DNA of 64,000 nt from Hermatobates lingyangjiaoensis (Eukaryota > Arthropoda > Insecta > Hemiptera > Hermatobatidae), in assembly GCA_026182355.1 (NCBI GenBank), contig JAPFBL010000008.1, forward strand, positions 2,109,501-2,173,500. Direction: 5' to 3'. Each line of letters starts with the position of its first letter. Position 1 is the stretch's first letter. The notes beneath the pieces were generated by a model that worked only from the letters and a program-made list of their open reading frames with translations, was not told where the DNA came from and made no database searches. Positions 10,761 to 18,075 of this stretch are shown piece after piece. The translations under genes and the position numbers were made by a program.

Positions 10761-10904
10761 AACAATTAAAATAAGCAGTGACACATAAACAGAAACACAA
10801 CAAAGACTCACTTTCCAATATTTCGACCGCCATTACGGTCGAAATATTGAAAAGTGAGTCTTTGTTGTGTTTCTGTTTATGTGGCACTGCTTATTTTAAT
10901 TGTT
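10761..10904. mobile_element. Palindrome ending inside a hammerhead stem II
   Basis: Arms 10761-10829 and 10836-10904 are near-perfect inverted repeats. Each arm reads outwards as GGTC, GAAATATT, a GTGAGTCTTTG segment and a TGTTTCTGTTTATG segment, ending in (TA)n. The centre, GACCG-CCATTA-CGGTC, is a hammerhead-like stem II shared by both strands. Each arm therefore carries only the 3' half of a hammerhead (stem II strand, GAAA, ATAT). The CTGANGA box is absent, so it cannot cleave. The tail resembles family F. Confidence 0.6.
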
Positions 10905-13281
10905 ATATATATATATAATAATAAGATTTCAAAACAAACATGGGAAATAAAATCATCGTCTAAACCTCAGTAAGAAAAGAGTAAAATAATTAAGAACATT
11001 CAACAAATACAACTAGCCTCCGTGAGTATCAGTTGATGCTAATGGACACTTGTTTTGCTTGCAAGAGTTCAGTCATTTTTTTGATTTCTTAGTGTGGTTT
11101 AGACGCCACTAATATCCATATATGTAGAGAGAGAGAGAAAAAAAAGCGAGAGTTAATAGAGACTGGAAGAATACAAAAACTCTATTATATGTAAGATTGT
11201 AAGTTGTAGAGTAACAGAGAACGACCGTCAAGAAGAAAACTTGCGTGAGTTTTAGTTACCAGTCTTTAGACTAAAGCATAACACTACTTCTCAAATTGAT
11301 ACAGAACTCTTAATAAAGTGGAAGCAGAGAGAAAAGAAAAACTCGTGTATGTTGTTTAATATTTAGCATATACTTCATTCACTACATATCTGGAACAGGA
11401 AGTGATGTAACATTATATCCAAAAAGAGTGTCTTAATTCCACCAGAAATATTGTTTTTTTTTAGACCATAACTGGTCTTGTTTTATAATAAAGTAAAACC
11501 AAATAAATTAAATACATGAGATTAAAATTGCATATTTGTTTTATAAAAGCAGTAATATAATGAATTCTGAATGGAATCTAGCTGAAGTTTGGTTGAAAAT
11601 ATGTAATGGAATTCCAGGCAGGGAGTTATAAATTGTGGAGAATCGGTAGCGTGGAATTTAATTTGACGAAAATACGATAACTATAGTTGATTTAGAGGAG
11701 ATGTTAGGGGGTTGAATATATTGAAGTTGGAATGGAGTAATAATTTACAAGGCAAGTACGGTGGGTTTGAAGAAGGGATGAATGTAAATGAGAGATCGGT
11801 AATAGAAGGTGTGTGGTCGGCCCCGTTCAGCCTAAGAGATCAATTCGGCTATTGTTGGCCCTTCCGCTAAATGCATTTCCCTGCAACACCGGCTTTGCTT
11901 ACAATTTTATATATCAATTGGTATAACTATGATAAAACGTTTCCATGATATTTTTTAACTTATGGCATTTATTTCAAATGGATCCAATTTCTTATCGATA
12001 TAAAGGAACAGAGACAACTGAAATACAACCGGTGAAAAAAAATTCAAAGCTCAATATCCTAAATAGTATAAAACTTGAACCATATATTATAACCTAAATT
12101 CTATGTACTTTTACACAATCTTTGGTAGACATAGTATAAAAACAACAATAATAATTAATTATTCATTAATTTCATAAATATGTTTCATTCTTTACTTATG
12201 ATTGTATAACATGAGAATATTTTTTATGATTATGTCTCATGAACATTTTTGTTGTATTAATTATATCTAAAGACTAGTTAGCTTTTAAGAACCAAAAGGC
12301 CTAGTATCATTATTCTAACATTAATCGGTTTCCGTGATCTATCTTCCACACCCCGCCCCCGTAGACCAATAAACAATCTCTCCCACAGCTGATAAGTCCT
12401 ATCTCATTCATTACATCTCCTATTTATATAACTGATATTAATTTATTTTCATTAATTTTATTTTATCCAAATTTACATATTTTAATTGCCTAATACTACT
12501 GTTATTTCTACTGTGATCTATTCAGAAATTAGCAACAAGTGTACCTAACAAGTTTACACAATTTTTTTGAATGATTTTTTTTGGTATTATTGTATTATAA
12601 TTAAAAAAATAATTTATTAAACATTAAAAAACAGTAAATTTTTAAAATAAATTTTCAAATAAAATAAAATGAAAAAAATTTTTTCATTATATCCAACGTG
12701 ATATTTCAACAGGTGAGACCCACTCAACTTTGAATAATATAAAGCAAAAGCCAACCATCTGTTGACTTTTAGGTCTCCTTTAATTAAAATATTTCAAATA
12801 AATTAAACCAATTAGTATACGAATGCAATTAACACGTGCATTTTTAATCGAAATCACTTTTTATGAGTAATATCCTTTATTGATATTCAAATAAATTTAA
12901 AAAGTAGGTATTTGATACTAGTAACAGTAATAAGAAAATCTTAAAACTGTGAATAGAGAGTATAAATGAATATAAGGGAGAAATACAAGAGAGAGGAAGA
13001 GTGTATGAGAGTGTTTATGAGAGGGAGGGGAGAGGAAAACATAGAGAAAATTTTGTGGCCATTGTTTCAGGAAAAAATTAAACAAAGAATGAAAATTATG
13101 TTATAGCAGGCATAACGTGTGTATTCCTAAATCAGTATATTTGCATTACTTATCTGTAAATCTGTAAAATAAAGTGACAGTTGTATATGTGCTGATAAGG
13201 CATACATGAACCCAAGCATTTTAAATTTACTTGACTCAACACTCACACGATAGTAGACTGATTCATAAGTGTATATATATT
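10905..13281. other. No gene seen
   Basis: AT-rich sequence with short TA, GA and A runs. The patches at 11800-11880 and 12340-12390 are less AT-rich but unassigned. Confidence 0.5.
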
Positions 13282-13351
13282 AGGTCAGTCAGAACTTACC
13301 GAGCCCTGATAAATTTTAATTTTGTTTCTATTTCACGGTCGATTCTTTTAT

Positions 13352-13353
<2 letters not shown>
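13282..13353 (+). mobile_element. PLE 3' tail fragment, family B
   Basis: It contains GTCAGAACTTACCGAG, CCTGATAAA and CACGGTCGATTC, which match the ends of the family B copies at 10640-10705 and 45340-45415. It leads straight into a (TA)n tract. Confidence 0.55.

Positions 13354-13400
<47 letters not shown>
13354..13400. repeat. (TA)n tract
   Basis: About 23 TA units between a family B tail and a family A palindrome. Confidence 0.9.
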
Positions 13401-13403
<3 letters not shown>

Positions 13404-13782
13404 GTTTCACATAAACACGTGAAATAACAATCAATGATCAAACCACAATAAGAAAATGGGAAAGCAAGACTAAGATCTTTCAACCGTAACAAGCGGTCTT
13501 CGCCAAAGTCAAAAACCCAACTGAAACACTAGATGCAGAGAACATCTGGTGAGGGGTTGAGAAGAGTGGAAGGGAAGAATTTTTAAAATACCACTTTTAA
13601 AATACCCTTTTTAAAATACCCTTTTAAAATACCACTCTTCCTTCCCACTCTTCTCAACCCCTCAACAGATGTTCTCTGCATCTAGTGTTTCAGTTGGGTT
13701 TTTGACTCTGACGAAGACCGCTTGTTACGGTTGAAAGATCATAGTCTTGCTTTCCCATTTTCTTATTGTAGTTTGATCATTG

Positions 13783-13784
<2 letters not shown>
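13401..13784. mobile_element. PLE palindrome, family A
   Basis: Two inverted copies of the family A 3' untranslated region and ribozyme region meet around 13590-13630 in repeated TTTTAAAATACC units. Each arm contains the CAGATGTTCTCTGCATCT segment and the hammerhead seen in the large PLE. The left hammerhead (13474-13507, minus) has its first box changed from CTGACGA to TTGGCGA and should be dead. No coding sequence remains. The ends are in (TA)n on both sides. Confidence 0.75.
13704..13746 (+). ncRNA. Hammerhead ribozyme, family A
   Basis: GACT (stem I), CTGACGA (13708-13714), ACCG with loop CTTGTTA and CGGT, GAA, then AGATCA where the family has the palindrome AGATCT, T, and AGTC pairing with GACT. 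One base in stem III has changed, which breaks the pair next to the cleavage site. The rest of the core is complete. Confidence 0.7.

Positions 13785-13824
<40 letters not shown>
13785..13824. repeat. (TA)n tract
   Basis: About 20 TA units joining a family A palindrome to a family B fragment. Confidence 0.9.
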
Positions 13825-13830
<6 letters not shown>

Positions 13831-13998
13831 CAAAACTAAAGTTAATCTGTACTTGGTCAGTTCGTCAGGTTCAAACTAAACTCTCAAGGCAAACGTCTAG
13901 GTTTTCATATAAAACCTTTTTCATAGGCAGAAGTATAAATTTTGAAACAGGAAAACTAAATATTATATTACAAATTATTTTACAAAGAAAAATATTCT
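13825..13998 (-). mobile_element. PLE fragment, family B
   Basis: Read on the minus strand it contains CTGCCTATGAAAAAGG, a GGTTTT/AAAACC stem II, TAGACG in place of GAAACG, and the AGAGTTTAGTTTGAACCTGA segment common to family B. Hammerhead relic at 13892-13929. Unlike its neighbours it is not a full palindrome. Confidence 0.6.
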
Positions 13999-14019
13999 GT
14001 ATATATATATAAAGGAAAA

Positions 14020-14087
14020 AAATAAAATAATATAATATATATATATATATATAATATATATATATATATAAATCAATGATCAAACCA

Positions 14088-14121
<34 letters not shown>

Positions 14122-14202
14122 TATTATTAAAAACATAACCATAGCTGGCAGAAACTTGCTTCATTATAAGTTTCTCTCACAAATTCGCATATATATATAT
14201 AT
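14020..14202. repeat. (TA)n complex with a 17-bp PLE insert
   Basis: TA-rich tracts occupy most of 14030-14115 and 14190-14203. In the middle, at 14071-14087, sits AATCAATGATCAAACCA, an exact piece of the family A tail, flanked by TA repeats on both sides. It looks like an extremely short, abortive PLE insertion. Confidence 0.65.
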
Positions 14203-14531
14203 AACAGATTCAATAATATATCGACCGTTTGATAGAATAGGTGTGTTCTCTAATCGGGGTTCGGTCAATTTTCCAGGATAAAAAATCAAACTCTCGTTGC
14301 CAACGTTTCGGTTTTATTTAAAACCTTTTTAATAGGCAGAAGTAAGAATTTTTTAACTAAGAAAATGAAATTTACATTGTTGTTCCTTTAAATAATATAA
14401 ATTTCATTTTCTTAGTTAAAAAATTCTTACTTCTGCCTATGAAAAAGGTTTTAAATAAAACCGAAACGTTGGCAACGAGAGTTTGATTTTTTATCCTGGA
14501 AAATTGACCGAACCCCGATTAGAGAACACAC

Positions 14532-14535
<4 letters not shown>
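14203..14535. mobile_element. PLE palindrome, family B
   Basis: The arms, about 14238-14369 and 14399-14535, are almost exact reverse complements. Each reads outwards through CTGCCTATGAAAAAGG, stem II GGTTTT/AAAACC, GAAACGTTGGCA, GAGAGTTTGAT, a GACCGAACCCCGATTAG segment, and then TA repeats. Hammerhead relics lie at 14301-14337 (minus) and 14436-14471 (plus). The plus copy keeps GAA, palindromic ACGT and a TGCC/GGCA stem I. The first box is CCTATGA, lacking the G of CTGATGA. Confidence 0.75.

Positions 14536-14574
<39 letters not shown>
14534..14574. repeat. (TA)n tract shared by palindromes
   Basis: About 20 TA units that border both the family B palindrome and the large PLE pair. Confidence 0.9.
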
Positions 14575-14577
<3 letters not shown>

Positions 14578-14605
14578 CAAACCACAATAAGAAATGGGAA
14601 AACAA

Positions 14606-14648
14606 GACTAAGATCTTTCAACCGTAACAAGCGGTCTTCGTCAGAGTC
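14606..14648 (-). ncRNA. Hammerhead ribozyme, family A (left PLE copy)
   Basis: On the minus strand: GACT, CTGACGA (14638-14644), ACCG with loop CTTGTTA and CGGT, GAA, palindromic AGATCT (14611-14616), U17, and AGTC. GACT and AGTC form stem I. All invariant positions are intact. It lies in the 3' terminal region of the minus-strand PLE, about 170 bases after its stop codon. Confidence 0.9.
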
Positions 14649-14817
14649 AAAAACCCAACTGAACACCAGATGCAGAAAACATCTGGTGAGGAGTTGAGAA
14701 GAGTGGGAGGGAAGAGTGGTATTTTAAAAGGGTGAAAGCACAGGAAAGGACTAATGTCCAGAAAGGGATGTTTGGGGAAACAAAGGAGTACAGTAAGAAA
14801 AAGTAAAAAACTATCCA

Positions 14818-16014
14818 CTAGCTGTCAACCCTCTTTGAAGAGGCTATTGCCCTCGTGACGAAAGTATCAAGTTTGAAGAGACCGTTACTAATGTTTATAA
14901 TATTAGATCTATTAAATTTAATTAGAGACGATTCAATAATATTTCTTAACAACATTGATTTTTCATAGGTAATAAATTTAGCTCCTGTCCAATCAATATG
15001 ATGATTTTCATTTTTTATATGCAAGAATAAGGCACTACTGTTTTCCTGTCTACTTACGTTATATTGGTGTTGTTTTACACGTGTTTTTAATGATTTACCA
15101 GTTTGACCAATATAAATTTTATGGCAATTTTTGCACGGAATTTTATAAATACCAGCGGACTCCAATTCGCTTGGAGAGTTTTTTATTAACATATTACCCA
15201 CGTTATTACGATTAGAAAACACTATATTAAAATCAAGTTGTTTGGCTAATCTTGGAAGGGGGTCCAATGATTCGTGGTATGGCAAAACTATAGAATTTGA
15301 TAATAAAAGGGGCTCTTTTGAAGTATTAGAGAAAGTTTTTTTAGCACCCTTCAAAGCTAAATCGATATAAGAAGAGGGGTATTTTAATGAAAGGGCAATT
15401 GACCTAATGTTATTAATCTCTTCATTAAGAAATTCTGGAGAGGAAACTCTTAAGGCTCTCAAAAACATATTTCTAAAAACAGAAATTTTAACATTTTTTG
15501 GATGCGATGAATAAAAATGAACGTATGCAAGTACATTCGTAGGTTTTCTATATACACTAAAGCGTAACTCATTAGGTAACCTATGGATCAGGACATCTAA
15601 GAAGGGCAAATTACCACTTATTTCTTCTTCCATTGTGAATTTGATTGTCGGCACTAATGAATTCAATTTTGTTAGGAAATCAACTTTATTTAAAGAATTG
15701 GGACAAATGCAAAGAATATCGTCAACATATCTATACCATTTAACATTTTTGGGCAAAATTGAGCTTAACATTTTACTCTCAAAAAACTCCATATATAAAT
15801 TACTTAGGAGGGGGGATAAACAGTTACCCATAGCAAGACCAAATTTTTGTATATAATAATTATTTTCAAATTGAAAATGACAATCTACCACACATAACTT
15901 AATTAACTCTATTATAGTGGTAGATGGAAGGGGAAGGGAATAATTAATTAATTCCTCCTGGAGTAAGCTCAACAGATCAGTTACTGGTACATTCGTAAAA
16001 AGAGACTTATATAT
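14818..16014 (-). CDS. PLE polyprotein, C-terminal part: reverse transcriptase and GIY-YIG endonuclease (left copy)
   Basis: It would copy element RNA at a nicked target in the nucleus. The frame is open from the truncation point to TAG at 14818-14820. Numbering from the first TTG (15972), it has 384 residues. Upstream in-frame codons add KSLFTNVPV, the end of RT motif A, but the motif A aspartate itself is lost. RT motif B is GLAMGNCLSPLLSNLYM (about 45-61), motif C is YVDD (82-85), then LPFLDVL and VYRKPT. A CxxCH motif (280-284) lies inside the GIY-YIG domain: GIY 274-276, YIG 287-289, R298, and E347 as a likely metal ligand. PLE proteins are usually about twice this long. No true start exists. 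A family relationship to Penelope is clear; activity is unlikely. Confidence 0.85.
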   Translation of the reverse strand: MYKSLFTNVPVTDLLSLLQEELINYSLPLPSTTIIELIKLCVVDCHFQFENNYYIQKFGLAMGNCLSPLLSNLYMEFFESKMLSSILPKNVKWYRYVDDILCICPNSLNKVDFLTKLNSLVPTIKFTMEEEISGNLPFLDVLIHRLPNELRFSVYRKPTNVLAYVHFYSSHPKNVKISVFRNMFLRALRVSSPEFLNEEINNIRSIALSLKYPSSYIDLALKGAKKTFSNTSKEPLLLSNSIVLPYHESLDPLPRLAKQLDFNIVFSNRNNVGNMLIKNSPSELESAGIYKIPCKNCHKIYIGQTGKSLKTRVKQHQYNVSRQENSSALFLHIKNENHHIDWTGAKFITYEKSMLLRNIIESSLIKFNRSNIINISNGLFKLDTFVTRAIASSKRVDS

Positions 16015-17108
16015 TAGAGTTAATTAAGTTATGTGTGGTAGATTGTCATTTTCAATTTGAAAATAATTATTATATACAAAAATTTGGTCTTGCTATGGGT
16101 AACTGTTTATCCCCCCTCCTAAGTAATTTATATATGGAGTTTTTTGAGAGAAAAATGTTAAGCTCAATTTTGCCCAAAAATGTTAAATGGTATAGATATG
16201 TTGACGATATTCTTTGCATTTGTCCCAATTCTTTAAATAAAGTTGATTTCCTAACAAAATTGAATTCATTAGTGCCGACAATCAAATTCACAATGGAAGA
16301 AGAAATAAGTGGTAATTTGCCCTTCTTAGATGTCCTGATCCATAGGTTACCTAATGAGTTACGCTTTAGTGTATATAGAAAACCTACGAATGTACTTGCA
16401 TACGTTCATTTTTATTCATCGCATCCAAAAAATGTTAAAATTTCTGTTTTTAGAAATATGTTTTTGAGAGCCTTAAGAGTTTCCTCTCCAGAATTTCTTA
16501 ATGAAGAGATTAATAACATTAGGTCAATTGCCCTTTCATTAAAATACCCCTCTTCCTATATCGATTTAGCTTTGAAGGGTGCTAAAAAAACTTTCTCTAA
16601 TACTTCAAAAGAGCCTCTTTTATTATCAAATTCTATAGTTTTGCCATACCACGAATCATTGGACCCCCTTCCAAGATTAGCCAAACAACTTGATTTTAAT
16701 ATAGTGTTTTCTAATCGTAATAACGTGGGTAATATGTTAATAAAAAACTCTCCAAGCGAATTGGAGTCCGCTGGTATTTATAAAATTCCGTGCAAAAATT
16801 GCCATAAAATTTATATTGGTCAAACTGGTAAATCATTAAAAACACGTGTAAAACAACACCAATATAACGTAAGTAGACAGGAAAACAGTAGTGCCTTATT
16901 CTTGCATATAAAAAATGAAAATCATCATATTGATTGGACAGGAGCTAAATTTATTACCTATGAAAAATCAATGTTGTTAAGAAATATTATTGAATCGTCT
17001 CTAATTAAATTTAATAGATCTAATATTATAAACATTAGTAACGGTCTCTTCAAACTTGATACTTTCGTCACGAGGGCAATAGCCTCTTCAAAGAGGGTTG
17101 ACAGCTAG
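16015..17108 (+). CDS. PLE polyprotein, C-terminal part: reverse transcriptase and GIY-YIG endonuclease (right copy)
   Basis: Mirror copy of the frame at 14818-16014. It is open from the junction to TAG at 17106-17108. The first in-frame codons encode ELIKLCVVDCHF. Compared with the left copy it lacks about 40 N-terminal residues, including KSLFTNVP. The only substitution I see is Arg for Ser just after motif B (FERKML against FESKML). YVDD, the CxxCH motif, GIY, YIG, the arginine and the C-terminal glutamate are all present. The following 3' region (17109-17277) has a short open frame in it that I regard as non-coding. Confidence 0.85.
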
Positions 17109-17277
17109 TGGATAGTTTTTTACTTTTTCTTACTGTACTCCTTTGTTTCCCCAAACATCCCTTTCTGGACATTAGTCCTTTCCTGTGCTTTCACCCTTTT
17201 AAAATACCACTCTTCCCTCCCACTCTTCTCAACTCCTCACCAGATGTTTTCTGCATCTGGTGTTCAGTTGGGTTTTT

Positions 17278-17320
17278 GACTCTGACGAAGACCGCTTGTT
17301 ACGGTTGAAAGATCTTAGTC
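17278..17320 (+). ncRNA. Hammerhead ribozyme, family A (right PLE copy)
   Basis: GACT, CTGACGA (17282-17288), ACCG/CGGT stem II, GAA, AGATCT (17310-17315), U17 and AGTC. It is identical in the core to the left copy, with stem I GACT/AGTC complete. It lies about 170 bases after the stop codon and about 70 bases before the (TA)n end. Confidence 0.9.
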
Positions 17321-17405
17321 TTGTTTTCCCATTTCTTATTGTGGTTTGATCATTGATTGTTGTTTCACGTGTTTATGTGAAATCTTTTTATATATATATA
17401 TATAT

Positions 17406-17566
17406 CACTTGAAATTCAAAAAAACGATCAAAATTGGACACAAATTAGTTCATAATCGAAGGAAAGTAACACACAGAGAAAGAGGCACACTTACAAACTG
17501 AAATCTTTGGATGATCCGTCTTCAGGAGAAAAGAGATGGGGTGACCACCACCGTCCCTTTCTCCCA

Positions 17567-17567
<1 letters not shown>
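17406..17567 (-). mobile_element. PLE tail fragment, family D variant
   Basis: Read on the minus strand it contains CTCCTGAAGACGGATCATCC, AAAG, then GTAAGTGTG and CTGTGTGTTACTTTC. A hammerhead relic at 17503-17525 has CTGAAGA and a GGA/TCC stem II but AAA in place of GAA. A plus-strand relative lies at 49030-49230. Bounded by (TA)n on both sides. Confidence 0.6.
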
Positions 17568-17603
<36 letters not shown>

Positions 17604-17608
17604 ATATA
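17568..17608. repeat. (TA)n tract
   Basis: About 20 TA units, interrupted once, between two family D insertions. Confidence 0.85.
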
Positions 17609-17697
17609 CTTTTTCGTTGGAAATACGATCCAAAACAGACAAATATAGTTCAATATAGACAAAGAAACATAGAGAAGTCAAAAGAACACACTTACAG

Positions 17698-17731
17698 TCT
17701 CTAATTTTCGGTTTGAACCGTCTTCAGGAGA
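17698..17731 (-). ncRNA. Hammerhead ribozyme, family D (left arm)
   Basis: On the minus strand: TCTC, CTGAAGA (17721-17727), stem II GGTT/AACC, GAA, palindromic AATT (17703-17706), A17, and GAGA pairing with TCTC. Every core base fits the hammerhead consensus. Confidence 0.85.
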
Positions 17732-17967
17732 GATAAGAGAGGGAAACCAAGCGCACTGGTTCAGAGACGGTTGGAGACCAACAGTGTTGCCGCATGCGCG
17801 CCCGGTCACAGAAAATAAGGTAGACAGGAATCAATTTATAATTACATTATAAATTTAATTATAAATTGATTCCTGTCTACCTATTTTCTATGACCGGGCG
17901 CGCATGCGGCAACACTGTTGGTCACCAACCGTCTCTGAACCAGTGCGCTTGGTTTTCCTCTCTTATC

Positions 17968-18001
17968 TCTCCTGAAGACGGTTCAAACTGAAAATTAGAG
18001 A
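17968..18001 (+). ncRNA. Hammerhead ribozyme, family D (right arm)
   Basis: TCTC, CTGAAGA (17972-17978), GGTT...AACT, GAA (17990-17992), AATT, A17 and GAGA. Stem II has one C-to-T change relative to the left arm, leaving a mismatch. Otherwise complete. Confidence 0.75.
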
Positions 18002-18051
18002 CTGTAAGTGTGTTCTTTTAATTTCTCTATGTTTCTTTGTCTATATTGAAC

Positions 18052-18075
18052 TATATATATATATATATATATATA
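18052..18075. repeat. (TA)n tract
   Basis: About 12 TA units ending the 13.3-18.1 kb chain of PLE insertions. Confidence 0.9.

Larger units (their letters stand above)
14575..17392. mobile_element. Head-to-head pair of 5'-truncated Penelope-like elements
   Basis: The left copy (14575-16014, minus) and right copy (16015-17392, plus) are inverted and nearly identical. Each has an open frame for the second half of RT and a GIY-YIG nuclease, a 3' untranslated region and a hammerhead. They meet near 16014/16015 at a TA-rich junction. The left copy reaches about 120 bases further 5', starting at the KSLFTNVP motif. Both end outwards in (TA)n, the left one about 35 bases earlier than the right. The first half of the PLE ORF is missing from both, so neither is autonomous alone. 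Open frames and near identity indicate a recent event. Confidence 0.9.
17609..18051. mobile_element. PLE palindrome, family D
   Basis: The arms, about 17648-17843 and 17857-18051, are near-perfect inverted repeats with a centre of TTATAATTACATTATAA type. Each contains a GC-rich segment (CCGGGCGCGCATGCGGCAAC) and a hammerhead. Coding sequence is absent. The left arm extends about 40 bases further into the tail before reaching TA repeats than the right arm does, so the two arms ended at different points of the same template. Confidence 0.8.

Noticed and set aside
12690..12730. GAAATATC after a GTG...CAC hairpin on the minus strand
   Set aside because: The end looks like a hammerhead 3' half, but there is no CTGANGA box and no PLE tail nearby.
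14618..14818. Small open frame after the PLE stop codon, mirrored at 17108-17308
   Set aside because: It lies in the 3' untranslated region and overlaps the hammerhead. There is no protein-family signal, and the mirror copy follows from the inverted repeat.
15635..15856. Open frame antisense to the PLE reverse transcriptase (also 16070-16291)
   Set aside because: Shadow of the real coding strand.
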